NCBI GenBank assembly: GCA_019745415.1
Contig: JAIETF010000011.1
Location: 1-64,000 of the forward strand
Direction of reading: 5' to 3'
DNA: 64,000 nucleotides
Origin: Candidatus Obscuribacterales bacterium
GTDB lineage: Bacteria > Cyanobacteriota > Vampirovibrionia > Obscuribacterales > Obscuribacteraceae
The translations under genes were made by a program, and so were the position numbers. The notes beneath the pieces are model-generated. The model did not search any database. It saw only the letters and a program-made list of their open reading frames with translations, and was not told the DNA's origin. This document shows, one piece after another, positions 33,528-42,972 of this stretch; within the stretch, counting starts at the first letter, position 1; every line of letters begins with the position of its first letter.

Positions 33528-34775
33528 CTAAGTCGGTTGCAGAGCTTGCAGAACCTTTCGCGCATGCTCAATAAACTTGGTAGTGACTAGCTCAGGATGT
33601 TCGCGCACAAACCTGGCGCCATCAACCGTGCGCAGAGCCCAACGAGGCAGTGACCTTTTCTCATGGTCTATGAATTTGTCTAATTCGTTTATCCAAAATC
33701 TAGTAGATTGAACGAAGTTTTGGAGTTGAGAAGACAATGTTCCATTCTCATCCGCCAAGATTTGCAGGCGTCTGCGAATCAGTTCAGCCAATCTACCGGC
33801 GCAGACGATTTCGCTGGCGCCTCCGCCCCATTGGCCATCGACTGTTTCGTTTTCTTCTATTGAATAAAAGCGAAAAGTTCGCTGTTCCAAACCAGGCATA
33901 ATTTTTCCTGTGTAATGCACTACGTCCTGTCCATTTACCTTCTCTAAATTGTGGGGCCGCTTCGCCACCATGCCGCACTCGTCCAGATAATGGTCAAGCT
34001 CCGCCTGGCTGCGAGCTTTGAGAATGCGACGCTCGGCACGAGGTTGCCTGCCCTCGGCAAGAGCGTGTATCTGTGCAGGTGCAAAGGGATACAGTTCGAG
34101 GTCTGTACAGGCATTGATATAGACGCCGTCAAAATCTTCTTGCGCATCGAGCAGTCTAAAGAGCTTTTCACCGGGCATGTGAGCAAGCTCAAACTGCTCA
34201 TGATTATTCTGTATATGCTCAGACTGTCTAAGAGCTGCCTGCCTATCCAGAAACGATTCGATAGTGTCACAGGCCGAAAAAAGCATTACGCCCTTAAGTC
34301 CCTTATAGTCCATCACAAGAGGTCTGTCTTTGTTCCACAAAACAGTCCACTCTAATGAGAGTATGTTTTGCACATCCTCGGTGAGATCGGCAATTGTGCT
34401 GGGAACCACTGGGGCTGCTAATTGTTCTTCGCAGCTCAAAGCATTAGCAATATTTTTTAGTCGCTCTATGCCCCCTTCTTTCAAGCAAAGAGCGTGGGGT
34501 TCACCCAAATCAAAAACAATCATTTGAGTTTCAGTCGGCAGATTCGCCATGAGATGCCGACCGCGCATCGGTAGAAACTGGCGCTCTTGGTTATCGGGGC
34601 TTTGGCGCTCGCTCATTACGGCAATTGTCTGCAGGCTATCAAAAGTCCATAGCACGGCGCAGTTTGTCTTGTCTGCTACAAGAAACCAATCTTGATAGTT
34701 GGCCAATGCACGCAGGCGGAAATCAGCATCGATACTGACGTCAGCCATAATCTTTCTGATTTCGTCAGCCTTCAT
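33528..34775 (-). CDS. Hypothetical protein at the end of the MoxR-vWA block
   Basis: This 415-residue protein is not recognised. Residues ~22-55 (NYQDWFLVADKTNCAVLWTFDSL) and ~215-245 (FDGVYINACTDLELYPFAPAQ) read like SseB-type alternating strands, but the match is weak. The C-terminal third is helical and charged. It overlaps the upstream gene by ATGA, so it is translationally coupled to it. There is no signal peptide. It may be a client or effector gene of the block, which is inference. Confidence 0.7.
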   Translation of the reverse strand: MKADEIRKIMADVSIDADFRLRALANYQDWFLVADKTNCAVLWTFDSLQTIAVMSERQSPDNQERQFLPMRGRHLMANLPTETQMIVFDLGEPHALCLKEGGIERLKNIANALSCEEQLAAPVVPSTIADLTEDVQNILSLEWTVLWNKDRPLVMDYKGLKGVMLFSACDTIESFLDRQAALRQSEHIQNNHEQFELAHMPGEKLFRLLDAQEDFDGVYINACTDLELYPFAPAQIHALAEGRQPRAERRILKARSQAELDHYLDECGMVAKRPHNLEKVNGQDVVHYTGKIMPGLEQRTFRFYSIEENETVDGQWGGGASEIVCAGRLAELIRRRLQILADENGTLSSQLQNFVQSTRFWINELDKFIDHEKRSLPRWALRTVDGARFVREHPELVTTKFIEHARKVLQALQPT

Positions 34776-35542
34776 GCCTTTCTCTCAAATCTAAGCTCTC
34801 GGTCGGCTTGCAGGTGCACTCCGTCGCAGTTATACTCGAATATCTCGGGCAGACTAATACCGCCTTTGGTATTATGATATTCATTTACTGTATAGATGGC
34901 ATCTGCAGCCCAGGCAAAAACTCTCGATTTGTGCGACTGGGGCACTGCGCCCAAAAGTTTAGAGATTCGCCAACGACTGGCGTCCGAGCCCAAATAGCCC
35001 TCTGCATCGAACACTCCGCATGATTTTATGGCTGACATAGTATCTGGTGCACAGATGGGCGCGTCTAGGCGATGGCTGATGATGGTGCCGTCCCGACGGG
35101 TAACTAAACTAATGGTGCAGCCGCTATTGTGTCTGAGTTCTTCATAGGTGCCGGCAACCAGCTCTGCATAGGGAAAGAGCGCTTGAAACTCAGAGTCTTG
35201 CATGAGCTTATTGACCGGCTGCTTAGTAACTGCAAGAGCCGCCCAAATCTCTTCAAGGTCGTCTAAAACTAGGTTGGTTCGCTCATCTATTGCTTTTGAC
35301 TGCAATAGCAGAACACTCCGCACCCGTTCTACTTCGCTTTTGAACTCAGCTGCGCTTCGCTCTCTAGAGCTTTTGACCTGCACGGTCTTATCGAGGCTTT
35401 TGGCAAAAATATAACTGGCGGCAAGCGAAGACACTTTGTAGTCGCGCACCTCGCCGCCGGTGGCTAGCCCGACGAGTTCAACGGCCGTGCCCAAGCTCAG
35501 TGATTCATTATAGGAAAGTGAGATAACCTGCTTGGTTGGCAT
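34772..35542 (-). CDS. Hypothetical protein of the MoxR-vWA block
   Basis: This 256-residue protein is not recognised. The middle (about 65-105) is helical and could form a coiled coil (RERSAAEFKSEVERVRSVL, core SAAEFKSEVERVRS); the C-terminal half has strand-like segments (GCTISLVTRRDGTIISH, VFAWAADAIYTVNEY). The start is the ATG at 35542, not the in-frame TTG one codon upstream. The 3' end overlaps the next gene. A 170-bp gap (35543-35712) separates it from the SWIM-like gene, so it may be a separate transcription unit. Confidence 0.7.
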   Translation of the reverse strand: MPTKQVISLSYNESLSLGTAVELVGLATGGEVRDYKVSSLAASYIFAKSLDKTVQVKSSRERSAAEFKSEVERVRSVLLLQSKAIDERTNLVLDDLEEIWAALAVTKQPVNKLMQDSEFQALFPYAELVAGTYEELRHNSGCTISLVTRRDGTIISHRLDAPICAPDTMSAIKSCGVFDAEGYLGSDASRWRISKLLGAVPQSHKSRVFAWAADAIYTVNEYHNTKGGISLPEIFEYNCDGVHLQADRELRFERKA

Positions 35543-35712
35543 CAAGAGCGCTCTCTATCGATTGATAAACTTGGATATTTTAGCGCGAATCGCCCTTGGC
35601 GTTGCTCTAGATTCAAGTAACTGAGAAGTAAGTCTGTCTGCGTGCATCTTGAGAGCTTCTGGTGACAATTGAAGAGTCTTTCCCGGTCAGACATTTCGGC
35701 ACTGCCGATTAA

Positions 35713-37971
35713 CTATTTAGTCGGCGTTGATGCCCAGAGTTCTTGTTTGATAAGCTTTTGCACATAGCAGGCTAAGAGTAGGCTACCGGCAAGATTGACC
35801 TTTACTGCTTCATCTGGGTCTTGCTCTTCAGTTGCCACAGTTGTGACTCCTCCGGCAATTTCTTCAAGATATCTACTCAGTTCGACGACGCCACAGTCTG
35901 CCAGCCACGATGCCAGTGCTTTAACACGGGCTAGACGCATGTCTGAAATGTTCCACACACCAGACTCGGCTATCTGCAGAAGTTGCCGATCAACATCGCT
36001 TAGCGCCGCGTACATCTGCGACGAAGCTGCTTTACCCAGATCCAGCTCCGGCTCAAAGGAAAGTTCACCATCATCTCTTTCGTGATCAATTTCAATTCTT
36101 GTCTCGAGTTGATTGGGTGAGAACTTGGCCTTTAGTTTTGCAAGCAGGCTGCTGTTTTTTGATTGAATTAGCGCTCTGTCGAAACAGGGATTGAGGACAA
36201 TGTCACCGCTGCGGCTGCCTGCTGAAATTAGTGTAAGGGGCTCCAGAACAATTCCCCTTGCCGAAGCGTATATTCGCACTACTACTCTGTTTACATTCTC
36301 TAGCTCAGGCTTCAGTGACTCGAAGAAACTTATGGCTTCTTCGTTGATTGGCGCCCATGGTATAGAGAGCGACGCCGTTCGTCCGTCTTTATCAAATATT
36401 ACCCAGTTGAGATTTTGGTGCAGTTCTTCAAAATAGAGTTTGCCCCATTTCTCTATTTTGAGCACTGAGACTTGCTCCAGCGGTCCGGCTTCCACCAGAC
36501 CGCTTACAAGCACACCTCTGGCGTAGTTGGTTAGCAAAGACCAATCATCAAATTGGCGTCCGGAAAAGTCGAAATCATCCTTAGTTAGAGCCTGCAAGTC
36601 TGCTACAGTTGACTTGTTCGTGGAGGAGAGTCTTCCCCTATCGTTAATGTGAGCATTCTGCAAAACAAATTTGCTCTTGCCCAGAATCTTCGGTGCAGCG
36701 CTCGACCATACAGGCTCGATCTCATAGGCATTGCCCAGGCTGAACTGCATATTGCCCTGTGGGCGACTGGCTGTATAGGTAAGAAATCTTGCCTGTTCAG
36801 CATCCCAGAAAAGAGTGGTAAGCCCTTCGAAGCCTGATTTTGATAGCCAACAGTAGCTGCCCAAGCCAAGCAAAGATAGATTGCCGCCCTCTCTATAGTT
36901 TGAGCGCGCCATGCCGGAAAGAGAGAGCGGCAATTTCCCTTCTTTCTGAGCGTGGCGGCGCAAAGACGTGGTTAGCGCATAGCACGTTGCTAACAGTGAA
37001 AGCAAGCGCTGGCTTTCTCCTGAAACATGTTTTTCCAGAATCAACGAAACTTCTTCAGCCAGCCTATTCAGCAGTCGACTCAGTCTCGGCAGTCCCACCA
37101 CTGATGCCGAGATTGAAAGAGTCAAGAGCCGTTCTTCCAGGTATTCCGACAAATGACTGAGTCCGGTGCGAATGATGTCTTCCAAAAGGCGCTTCGCTAA
37201 GTCAAGCACTTTCATTTTGTCTATTCCGGCTTCTACCGCATCAGTTTCGACGCTCTCTGCCTGCTTGTGACCGCGCTCTAGTTTGAGCGAAATGATAGCT
37301 GCGCAAACCCAGCGCTTGTGCATTGCCTTTTGCGCAGTCGAGAGTATTTCGTCAAGCAACTTGAGACCCTTTGCCCTTGTGGGCAAAAGCCTCACTTCAA
37401 TATCATGTTCGGAAAGAGTTAGTGAAATTCCGTTTTCGCCTTCAACAACCATTGTTAGCGGTCTCTGTAATAAGGTAACAAGTTCGTTGTATATTTTCTT
37501 ACCGGCCCAGCGCGCTAGCATGCCATCATCAAGACCAGCTAGGGCTTCGACTAGCTTTTCGCCCTTGCTAAGGGTTGCGGTGTCGGTCTCTTGGGCGCCC
37601 TTATCTATTAGTTCAGCCGCTGCAGATTCTTGCCCATTCATTATTGCTACTTGCTCGGCACTGACAAAAGAATCTTTTTTGCTCAGATAGCTGCGCAGAT
37701 AAAGGGTAGCCATGAGAATCTGTCTGGTCACGCCGCTTGCCTTTGTGTCGTCCCGGGCTTTAGCCGGACCGGCGGATGGCATCCAAACAGTCCAGCCGTT
37801 GCCGCGCACAACAAAGGCATCTGCTTCCTCTTGCACTGATATTTCGCTAAACTCGGTTTCTATATCTTTCTGGGCGCGCCTGACCAGACCTTTGTTTGCC
37901 AGGGCAACAAGAAAGTTCTCGTCACATTCGGCAAGTATTTCTCTGAGATTCTCTCTATCGGTATCTTTCAT
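35713..37971 (-). CDS. SWIM-family protein of the YehQ type with degenerate zinc finger
   Basis: This 752-residue protein has the N-terminal layout of SWIM-domain proteins that accompany MoxR/vWA genes: ANKGLVRRAQKDIE near 26-38 and the AGPAKAR lead-in to the zinc finger. In the family the finger reads CDC...GVCRH, but here residues 74-84 are DDTKASGVTRQ, so all four ligands (Cys, Cys, Cys, His) are replaced by Asp74, Thr76, Thr82 and Gln84. The flanking helix (ILMATLYLRSYL) is intact. The rest is mostly helical with a C-terminal beta region. It starts 12 bp after the vWA gene and belongs to the same operon. Confidence 0.75.
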   Translation of the reverse strand: MKDTDRENLREILAECDENFLVALANKGLVRRAQKDIETEFSEISVQEEADAFVVRGNGWTVWMPSAGPAKARDDTKASGVTRQILMATLYLRSYLSKKDSFVSAEQVAIMNGQESAAAELIDKGAQETDTATLSKGEKLVEALAGLDDGMLARWAGKKIYNELVTLLQRPLTMVVEGENGISLTLSEHDIEVRLLPTRAKGLKLLDEILSTAQKAMHKRWVCAAIISLKLERGHKQAESVETDAVEAGIDKMKVLDLAKRLLEDIIRTGLSHLSEYLEERLLTLSISASVVGLPRLSRLLNRLAEEVSLILEKHVSGESQRLLSLLATCYALTTSLRRHAQKEGKLPLSLSGMARSNYREGGNLSLLGLGSYCWLSKSGFEGLTTLFWDAEQARFLTYTASRPQGNMQFSLGNAYEIEPVWSSAAPKILGKSKFVLQNAHINDRGRLSSTNKSTVADLQALTKDDFDFSGRQFDDWSLLTNYARGVLVSGLVEAGPLEQVSVLKIEKWGKLYFEELHQNLNWVIFDKDGRTASLSIPWAPINEEAISFFESLKPELENVNRVVVRIYASARGIVLEPLTLISAGSRSGDIVLNPCFDRALIQSKNSSLLAKLKAKFSPNQLETRIEIDHERDDGELSFEPELDLGKAASSQMYAALSDVDRQLLQIAESGVWNISDMRLARVKALASWLADCGVVELSRYLEEIAGGVTTVATEEQDPDEAVKVNLAGSLLLACYVQKLIKQELWASTPTK

Positions 37972-37983
37972 GGTCTTATCGGT

Positions 37984-39129
37984 TCATGACTTTTGCATTA
38001 CGTCGGCCAACCAAACGGCAAGCTTAAGCGGCGTTAGAGCGGCTATTTCCATCCCTTCATTAGCCAGGCGTGCTGCCATAGTTTTGTCGTACCAGGCAGT
38101 GGCGCTGGCGTTTAGTGAGGCAAGACCAATTAGTCTTACTCCTGCTTCACGCAAACGCCTTATACCGCGCACAAGCACGCGGGGATCAGCCCCCTCGCAA
38201 AAATCTGTAATCAAGACAAAAATTGTACGTCTAGGCTGACTAACAAGACCTTCGCAATAGTTGACCGCCTGGCCAATATTTGTGCCACCGCCGAGTTGCG
38301 CACTCATAAGCACTTCTACCGGATCGTCGACATGTGCAGACAAGTCAACAATAGAGGTGTCAAAAAGCACTAGACGCACCTGCACCATAGGCAGAGAAGC
38401 AAGAACGCCGGCCATCACTGCCGAGTGAATGACGCTATCCACCATCGAGCCGGATTGATCGACGCAGATGATTATTTCCCAGGGCAGCCTGGGTTGTGCC
38501 CGGCGGTAGAATCGAGGATTGCTAACTACTAATTTCTTCAGTTCCGGATTCCAGTGCTTGAGATTGCGCCTAATAGTGCGCAGTGCGTCAAAGTTATTAG
38601 CAGATTTAAAAGTAGTTTGGGCGAAGCGATTGCGCTTGCCGTAGAGTGCATTCAAAAGATCCGGTCTAAGCTTCTTTTTTATATCTTCAACGACTGTTTT
38701 TATAAGGCGGCGTGCTTCTTGCATTACAGCACCAGACATGCGTCCTTTCAAGGTCAAAAGAGCGCTGAGAAGCTCGGTGCTGGGTTGCATATTTCTCAGG
38801 GTTTCCGGATCATTCAATATTTCAGTCAGTCCGAATTTTTCCAGGGCATGACCTGTGATCTTTTCACAAGTCTCTTTCGGAAAGAGCTCTCGCACCTTTT
38901 GCAACCAGCTTGGCACATTTATCTGACTGGGTTCGAGTCCGCCTAATTTCTCTTTCGCTGGAAACTGTTCTCTTTGTCCCCGCCCTTTGTATGTCCGGGA
39001 ATAGAGTTGTTCCAGCACATCATCCATTTCGGTTTGCGACCCGGAAAGTTCATCTTGGAACTCAGGTTTTGTATATTTTCCAAGCACTAGACGCCAGCGC
39101 GCCAACGATTTTTTATTGCTGTCAGTCAT
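37984..39129 (-). CDS. vWA-domain protein (YehP type)
   Basis: This 381-residue protein has an N-terminal helical region and a C-terminal von Willebrand A domain. The MIDAS motif is present: DQSGSM at 224-229, a Thr in GGGTNIGQA and the Asp of LITDFCEG. vWA domains bind protein partners through a divalent metal. In this gene family the vWA protein works with the MoxR ATPase, probably as a substrate adaptor. ATGA overlap with the upstream gene shows translational coupling. The E. coli relative is YehP. Confidence 0.92.
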   Translation of the reverse strand: MTDSNKKSLARWRLVLGKYTKPEFQDELSGSQTEMDDVLEQLYSRTYKGRGQREQFPAKEKLGGLEPSQINVPSWLQKVRELFPKETCEKITGHALEKFGLTEILNDPETLRNMQPSTELLSALLTLKGRMSGAVMQEARRLIKTVVEDIKKKLRPDLLNALYGKRNRFAQTTFKSANNFDALRTIRRNLKHWNPELKKLVVSNPRFYRRAQPRLPWEIIICVDQSGSMVDSVIHSAVMAGVLASLPMVQVRLVLFDTSIVDLSAHVDDPVEVLMSAQLGGGTNIGQAVNYCEGLVSQPRRTIFVLITDFCEGADPRVLVRGIRRLREAGVRLIGLASLNASATAWYDKTMAARLANEGMEIAALTPLKLAVWLADVMQKS

Positions 39130-41831
39130 TCAGCCTCCACCAGATTATCTTTCTTAAGTAGAGTTCTCACTGCAGCATTTAGTCGAACGCCTAAATGTAA
39201 GTCACTCTGTGCGATGTCGTTCAAGATTACTGAACCAAAAGCAGCACCGCCATGCAAAACAGAAATAATTTCTGAGAGCCTGGCAATTTCTCTAGGTGTA
39301 AGAACCGAGAAGGCTAGTCTCAACTCAGGCAGCAGGTTCATAAAAGTGTCATCGTCCCAGTCGGAAAGCTTCTTGTCTAGGGACTTTGTAAGTTCGCCGT
39401 CTTGCCAGACGGATAGTCCTCCGGTCTCCAGCAGGCCGCGCACCACGCCGGCGCAGGCAGCCGCATCATCTAAGGTGCCGGAAAAGTAGCCGCTTACCAC
39501 TTGCATTAATTCAGCACTAGAAATTCGCCCGTCGCAGTGTAAAATTCCGATGGCGGCACCAACCAGCACCGGACGGCTTTCTTGAGCAGGGTGCTTGACG
39601 ATACTGCGCAAGGCGGCATAGAAGAGCGTAGTATCACATTCGGCGACAAGCGTGTCAGGCGTATTGGCTGTAAACTCACGCAACGACTTGATCGCACCAA
39701 GAACCTGCTCTGCATAAATAGCACTGCAGTTGGCGACAGTATGCAAAAGAGCAGTCGCCTTGCGGTAGGCTGCGATCTCCAGCGCCGGAATGCCATCTAG
39801 ATGCGAAGCTGCCAGGGGTTCACGCGCTTGGCGGAGAAGATCCAGTTGAGTAATAGCTTTCACCACAGAAGTAACTAAAGGATCTTCTGAAATACTAAGC
39901 GCCACAATCGGCATGAGTGCGCGGGCGTGTTTGTGCAGTCCGAGCTTACAACTATTGAGCAGAACCGTTACTGCCTCCGAGCTAGATCGAGCGCCGCCGT
40001 TTCCTTCCAAGGCGGCAATCTGTTTTGCCAGAGCCTGCGCACTGGCCTCTTCGATGGAAGTTCCTAGGGCGGCAGCCTCAATTAGAGCGCTTTCCACCGC
40101 CGGTGACCAAAGCGTCCGCCAGTGCTCAGTAAATCTGGTTAGGTCGCGCCCATACACAAAGTCTGGACCATCAACATAAGAAACGAAAGGCACCCGCAAA
40201 AGGCTCAGTCGGTGGAAGAAGCGACTGATACTGCGATGCCTCTTCTTGCGGTAAAGATCAAGCGCTATAACTTTGGTTTCTGTTTGGTCTGCATCAATGC
40301 GAAGTTTTTTCGCCTCGTTATAGAAATCGGCGACAATTGGTGGCAGATCGCAGTCAGGCGGCACCGCACCCAATTTGTCGCCGGCGAAGACCTGACGCAC
40401 AAGGCTGGCGAGAGCCTGCCCCTCAACGTTGACCTCGCCCTTGATGAAGCAAGTGCGCATGCCGTCCAAGATATCAACCCGAGCCGGGTGAGCGTGTCCC
40501 CGCAGCATGGCAAGTTGTTTTGCCATTTGCAGAGCTGCCACAGCATCAGGTGTGGTAACCAAATAAGGCAGCTTGCTTGCTCTACTGCGCCTGGAGACTT
40601 CCACGATGAAATCCGCCCCGACTGATTCTACTGCCGCCTGCACTTCTTCTGAAGATTTCTCACCTCGCGCAGCCTGCCAGATTTGCTCATAGAATGCAGG
40701 CGAAGGCATGCCAGCGCCATAGCCGGAATGAGAGTCCAGCTTGTCGAAGGCATAACGTATCAACCAAACTCCGATTTCGCCTGCCTCGAAATTTTCTTGA
40801 GACGGAGCTTTATTTCCGCTAGAGACAAGAGCCGGCAAAGCAACCGTGTGAAAGCCACCGGTTACCACCAGGACAGGTCCGTCCTCTTTCTTGCCGTTCT
40901 TGAGTTCTTCGATTATATGAGCAGCCATCCTGGCTTCGCGAGCAGTGGTACCGTCAGCAAAAAGGTCTTGTTCGGAATAGTCAGATCTAGCCAAGGCGCA
41001 ATAGGTCGCCAATCGATCGATCAAAGCTTCGGTGCTGATTTCGCCGCATTGCGCCTCAAAGAGGTGATCCCAGAGCTCATCAAAGTCTCGGCATCCCATA
41101 GCTTTGGAGAGTGATTCTATATAGCTGCTGTGGCGCAGATGAGACTCTTTGGTAAGTGAATCCAATAAGTTTAGCGATCGCTGGAGGTCTTCGCTCGACA
41201 GAATTTCAATATTCTTGTCACCATTGCTATCTGCTGAGGGCTCTTTGTCTTGCCCATCACCTTCATCAACCTTTGGGGGATCGCCTTGGGCGCCGTCACC
41301 CTCTAAAGCTCTAGCCCCGTCTTGTTGAAGTTTCTCAAGCAGCTGAGCTTGCGCGCGGCGCTCGGCAAGGACCATCTCACCATATTCCATATCGATAAAC
41401 TTTAGCTTGGCGCCCACTGTCTTGCCGACGCGCAATGCTACCAATTCTGGTGAATAGTCGCAGAACGGATAATAGGCGGAAAATCTGCTTGCAAGCAACT
41501 CCTCGCTTTCCTCTTTCTCATTTTCGTCTGAGGTTGAAGCTGGCTCTGGCATTATTCCCGTAAGCTTTTGTAGTCGTCTTTTCTTATCGACAAAGGTGGT
41601 AAAAAGAGCCACTGGAGTAAGGCAGCGCACGTCTGTTAGAAGATCGATGCGGCTGTTGAAAGAGGCTGGTCCTTCTACAAGTATCGCTCTTGGTTTGTTT
41701 TTGATGATCCAGTCTTCAATGCGCATGGCACAAACAGGCGAGTGGTGCCTGACAGGAAAGTAGGTAATTTCTTCTTGTCTCAGCTTTGGTAAGAGGGCGG
41801 CAAGGAGATCATTCTTATTCTCATCGCTCAC
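39126..41831 (-). CDS. DUF5682 protein (YehM-like) of the MoxR-vWA block
   Basis: This 901-residue protein begins with the family hallmark EITYFPVRHHSPVCA and continues with RAILVEGPASFNSRI and FIDMEYGEMVLAERR. The domain resembles the TraB/Tiki-type fold, which could make it a peptidase-like or ligand-binding enzyme, but its biochemical function is not established. A Gln/Asp-rich linker near 165-210 splits the N-terminal domain. The GTG start has AGGAGA about 9 nt upstream. It overlaps the vWA gene by ATGA and lies 40 bp behind the MoxR gene. Confidence 0.85.
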   Translation of the reverse strand: MSDENKNDLLAALLPKLRQEEITYFPVRHHSPVCAMRIEDWIIKNKPRAILVEGPASFNSRIDLLTDVRCLTPVALFTTFVDKKRRLQKLTGIMPEPASTSDENEKEESEELLASRFSAYYPFCDYSPELVALRVGKTVGAKLKFIDMEYGEMVLAERRAQAQLLEKLQQDGARALEGDGAQGDPPKVDEGDGQDKEPSADSNGDKNIEILSSEDLQRSLNLLDSLTKESHLRHSSYIESLSKAMGCRDFDELWDHLFEAQCGEISTEALIDRLATYCALARSDYSEQDLFADGTTAREARMAAHIIEELKNGKKEDGPVLVVTGGFHTVALPALVSSGNKAPSQENFEAGEIGVWLIRYAFDKLDSHSGYGAGMPSPAFYEQIWQAARGEKSSEEVQAAVESVGADFIVEVSRRSRASKLPYLVTTPDAVAALQMAKQLAMLRGHAHPARVDILDGMRTCFIKGEVNVEGQALASLVRQVFAGDKLGAVPPDCDLPPIVADFYNEAKKLRIDADQTETKVIALDLYRKKRHRSISRFFHRLSLLRVPFVSYVDGPDFVYGRDLTRFTEHWRTLWSPAVESALIEAAALGTSIEEASAQALAKQIAALEGNGGARSSSEAVTVLLNSCKLGLHKHARALMPIVALSISEDPLVTSVVKAITQLDLLRQAREPLAASHLDGIPALEIAAYRKATALLHTVANCSAIYAEQVLGAIKSLREFTANTPDTLVAECDTTLFYAALRSIVKHPAQESRPVLVGAAIGILHCDGRISSAELMQVVSGYFSGTLDDAAACAGVVRGLLETGGLSVWQDGELTKSLDKKLSDWDDDTFMNLLPELRLAFSVLTPREIARLSEIISVLHGGAAFGSVILNDIAQSDLHLGVRLNAAVRTLLKKDNLVEAE

Positions 41832-41871
41832 AGTTCGAGTCTCCTGCGCTCACTGATTGAGTCGTCTCTGT

Positions 41872-42972
41872 TCACTGTCCGAGTATTCCCCGTCCGTCGT
41901 AGAAGGACTTCCAGTGCTGCTGCTTCTTTGCGCGGCTTTTGACGATAACATCAAAGTATTGCCTTACTTTCTTTGCGTCATCTTCAGAATCTTTCAATAC
42001 CGTGCCGACTAGTTGTTTGGCAAGATGTTCGCCGCGCACTTTGCCGTCGCTAAAGTAAAATGCGTCCAGACCGGCAGCAAAAGCCACCGAAACTGCTTCC
42101 GCCGTGCTCATCGTGGCGGCAGGCTTATCTACTATAGAGCCATCTTCGGTGCGACCACGTCGCAGGTCTACAAAGGTTGTGACAAGTACATCGAGCACTT
42201 CGCGGTCCATAATTGGCTTGGCATCTACCCTATGCAGCAGTTCATTGGCCTGCGATAAAACCAGGTCTAGTTCATACTGTTTGTCGGCGATAGGCTGTAC
42301 CGTTTCAAAGTTGAAGCGGCGCTTGAGCGCGGCTGACATCTCGTGCACGCCTCGATCTCTAGTATTGGCAGTGGCGATAATGTTGAAACCAGGTTTGGCG
42401 AAAAGGATGCTATCAGCGCCTTTCAACTCAGGAATATGCAAGACCTTGTCGCTCATAACCGAGATCATTGTGTCCTGGATTTCTGGGGCACAGCGGGTGA
42501 TTTCTTCAAATCTCACAATAAGTCCCTGTGAAAGCCCAGTATAGAGCGGCGCCGGCACCAGAGTCTGAAGTGTCGGTCCATCGGTCAAGAGCATGGCGTA
42601 GTTCCATGAGTATTTAATCTGGTCTTCGGTAGTGCCGGCGGTGCCTTGAATGGTTAGCGCACTCGTGCCGCTTATGGCGGCAGAAAGAAGCTCGGAAAGC
42701 ATCGACTTGGCCGTTCCCGGTTCTCCAACTAGGAGCAGCCCGCGATTACTCATGAGAGAGACAATCGCCCTATCTATCATGGCACTGTCGCCGTGAAACT
42801 TCTTGGTAATTCCAGATTTTTCATTGCCGACAACAAAAGTACGTACGGCTCTGGGGCTTAGTTTCCAACCGGGCGGGCGGGAGTCTTTATCGCTGTCTGC
42901 AAGACTCGTAAGTTCGGCGGCATAGCGTATTTCCGGGGGTTCTCGTAGTACGAGAGTTTTAGCGTCAGTCAT
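41872..42972 (-). CDS. MoxR-family AAA+ ATPase (YehL type)
   Basis: This 366-residue ATPase has Walker A GEPGTAKS at 83-90, Walker B LIVRFEEI, and sensor 1 IATANTRDRG. MoxR ATPases use ATP to remodel or assemble partner proteins, commonly with a vWA protein. Here the vWA gene is two genes downstream. The ATG at 42972 overlaps the TGA of the DUF4132 gene (TGATG). An in-frame TTG one codon upstream is a less likely start. Confidence 0.95.
   Translation of the reverse strand: MTDAKTLVLREPPEIRYAAELTSLADSDKDSRPPGWKLSPRAVRTFVVGNEKSGITKKFHGDSAMIDRAIVSLMSNRGLLLVGEPGTAKSMLSELLSAAISGTSALTIQGTAGTTEDQIKYSWNYAMLLTDGPTLQTLVPAPLYTGLSQGLIVRFEEITRCAPEIQDTMISVMSDKVLHIPELKGADSILFAKPGFNIIATANTRDRGVHEMSAALKRRFNFETVQPIADKQYELDLVLSQANELLHRVDAKPIMDREVLDVLVTTFVDLRRGRTEDGSIVDKPAATMSTAEAVSVAFAAGLDAFYFSDGKVRGEHLAKQLVGTVLKDSEDDAKKVRQYFDVIVKSRAKKQQHWKSFYDGRGILGQ

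Noticed and set aside
38925..38945. tRNA T-loop-like sequence GGTTCGAGTCC
   Set aside because: It lies inside the vWA gene in the correct frame, and no acceptor, D or anticodon arm is found around it.
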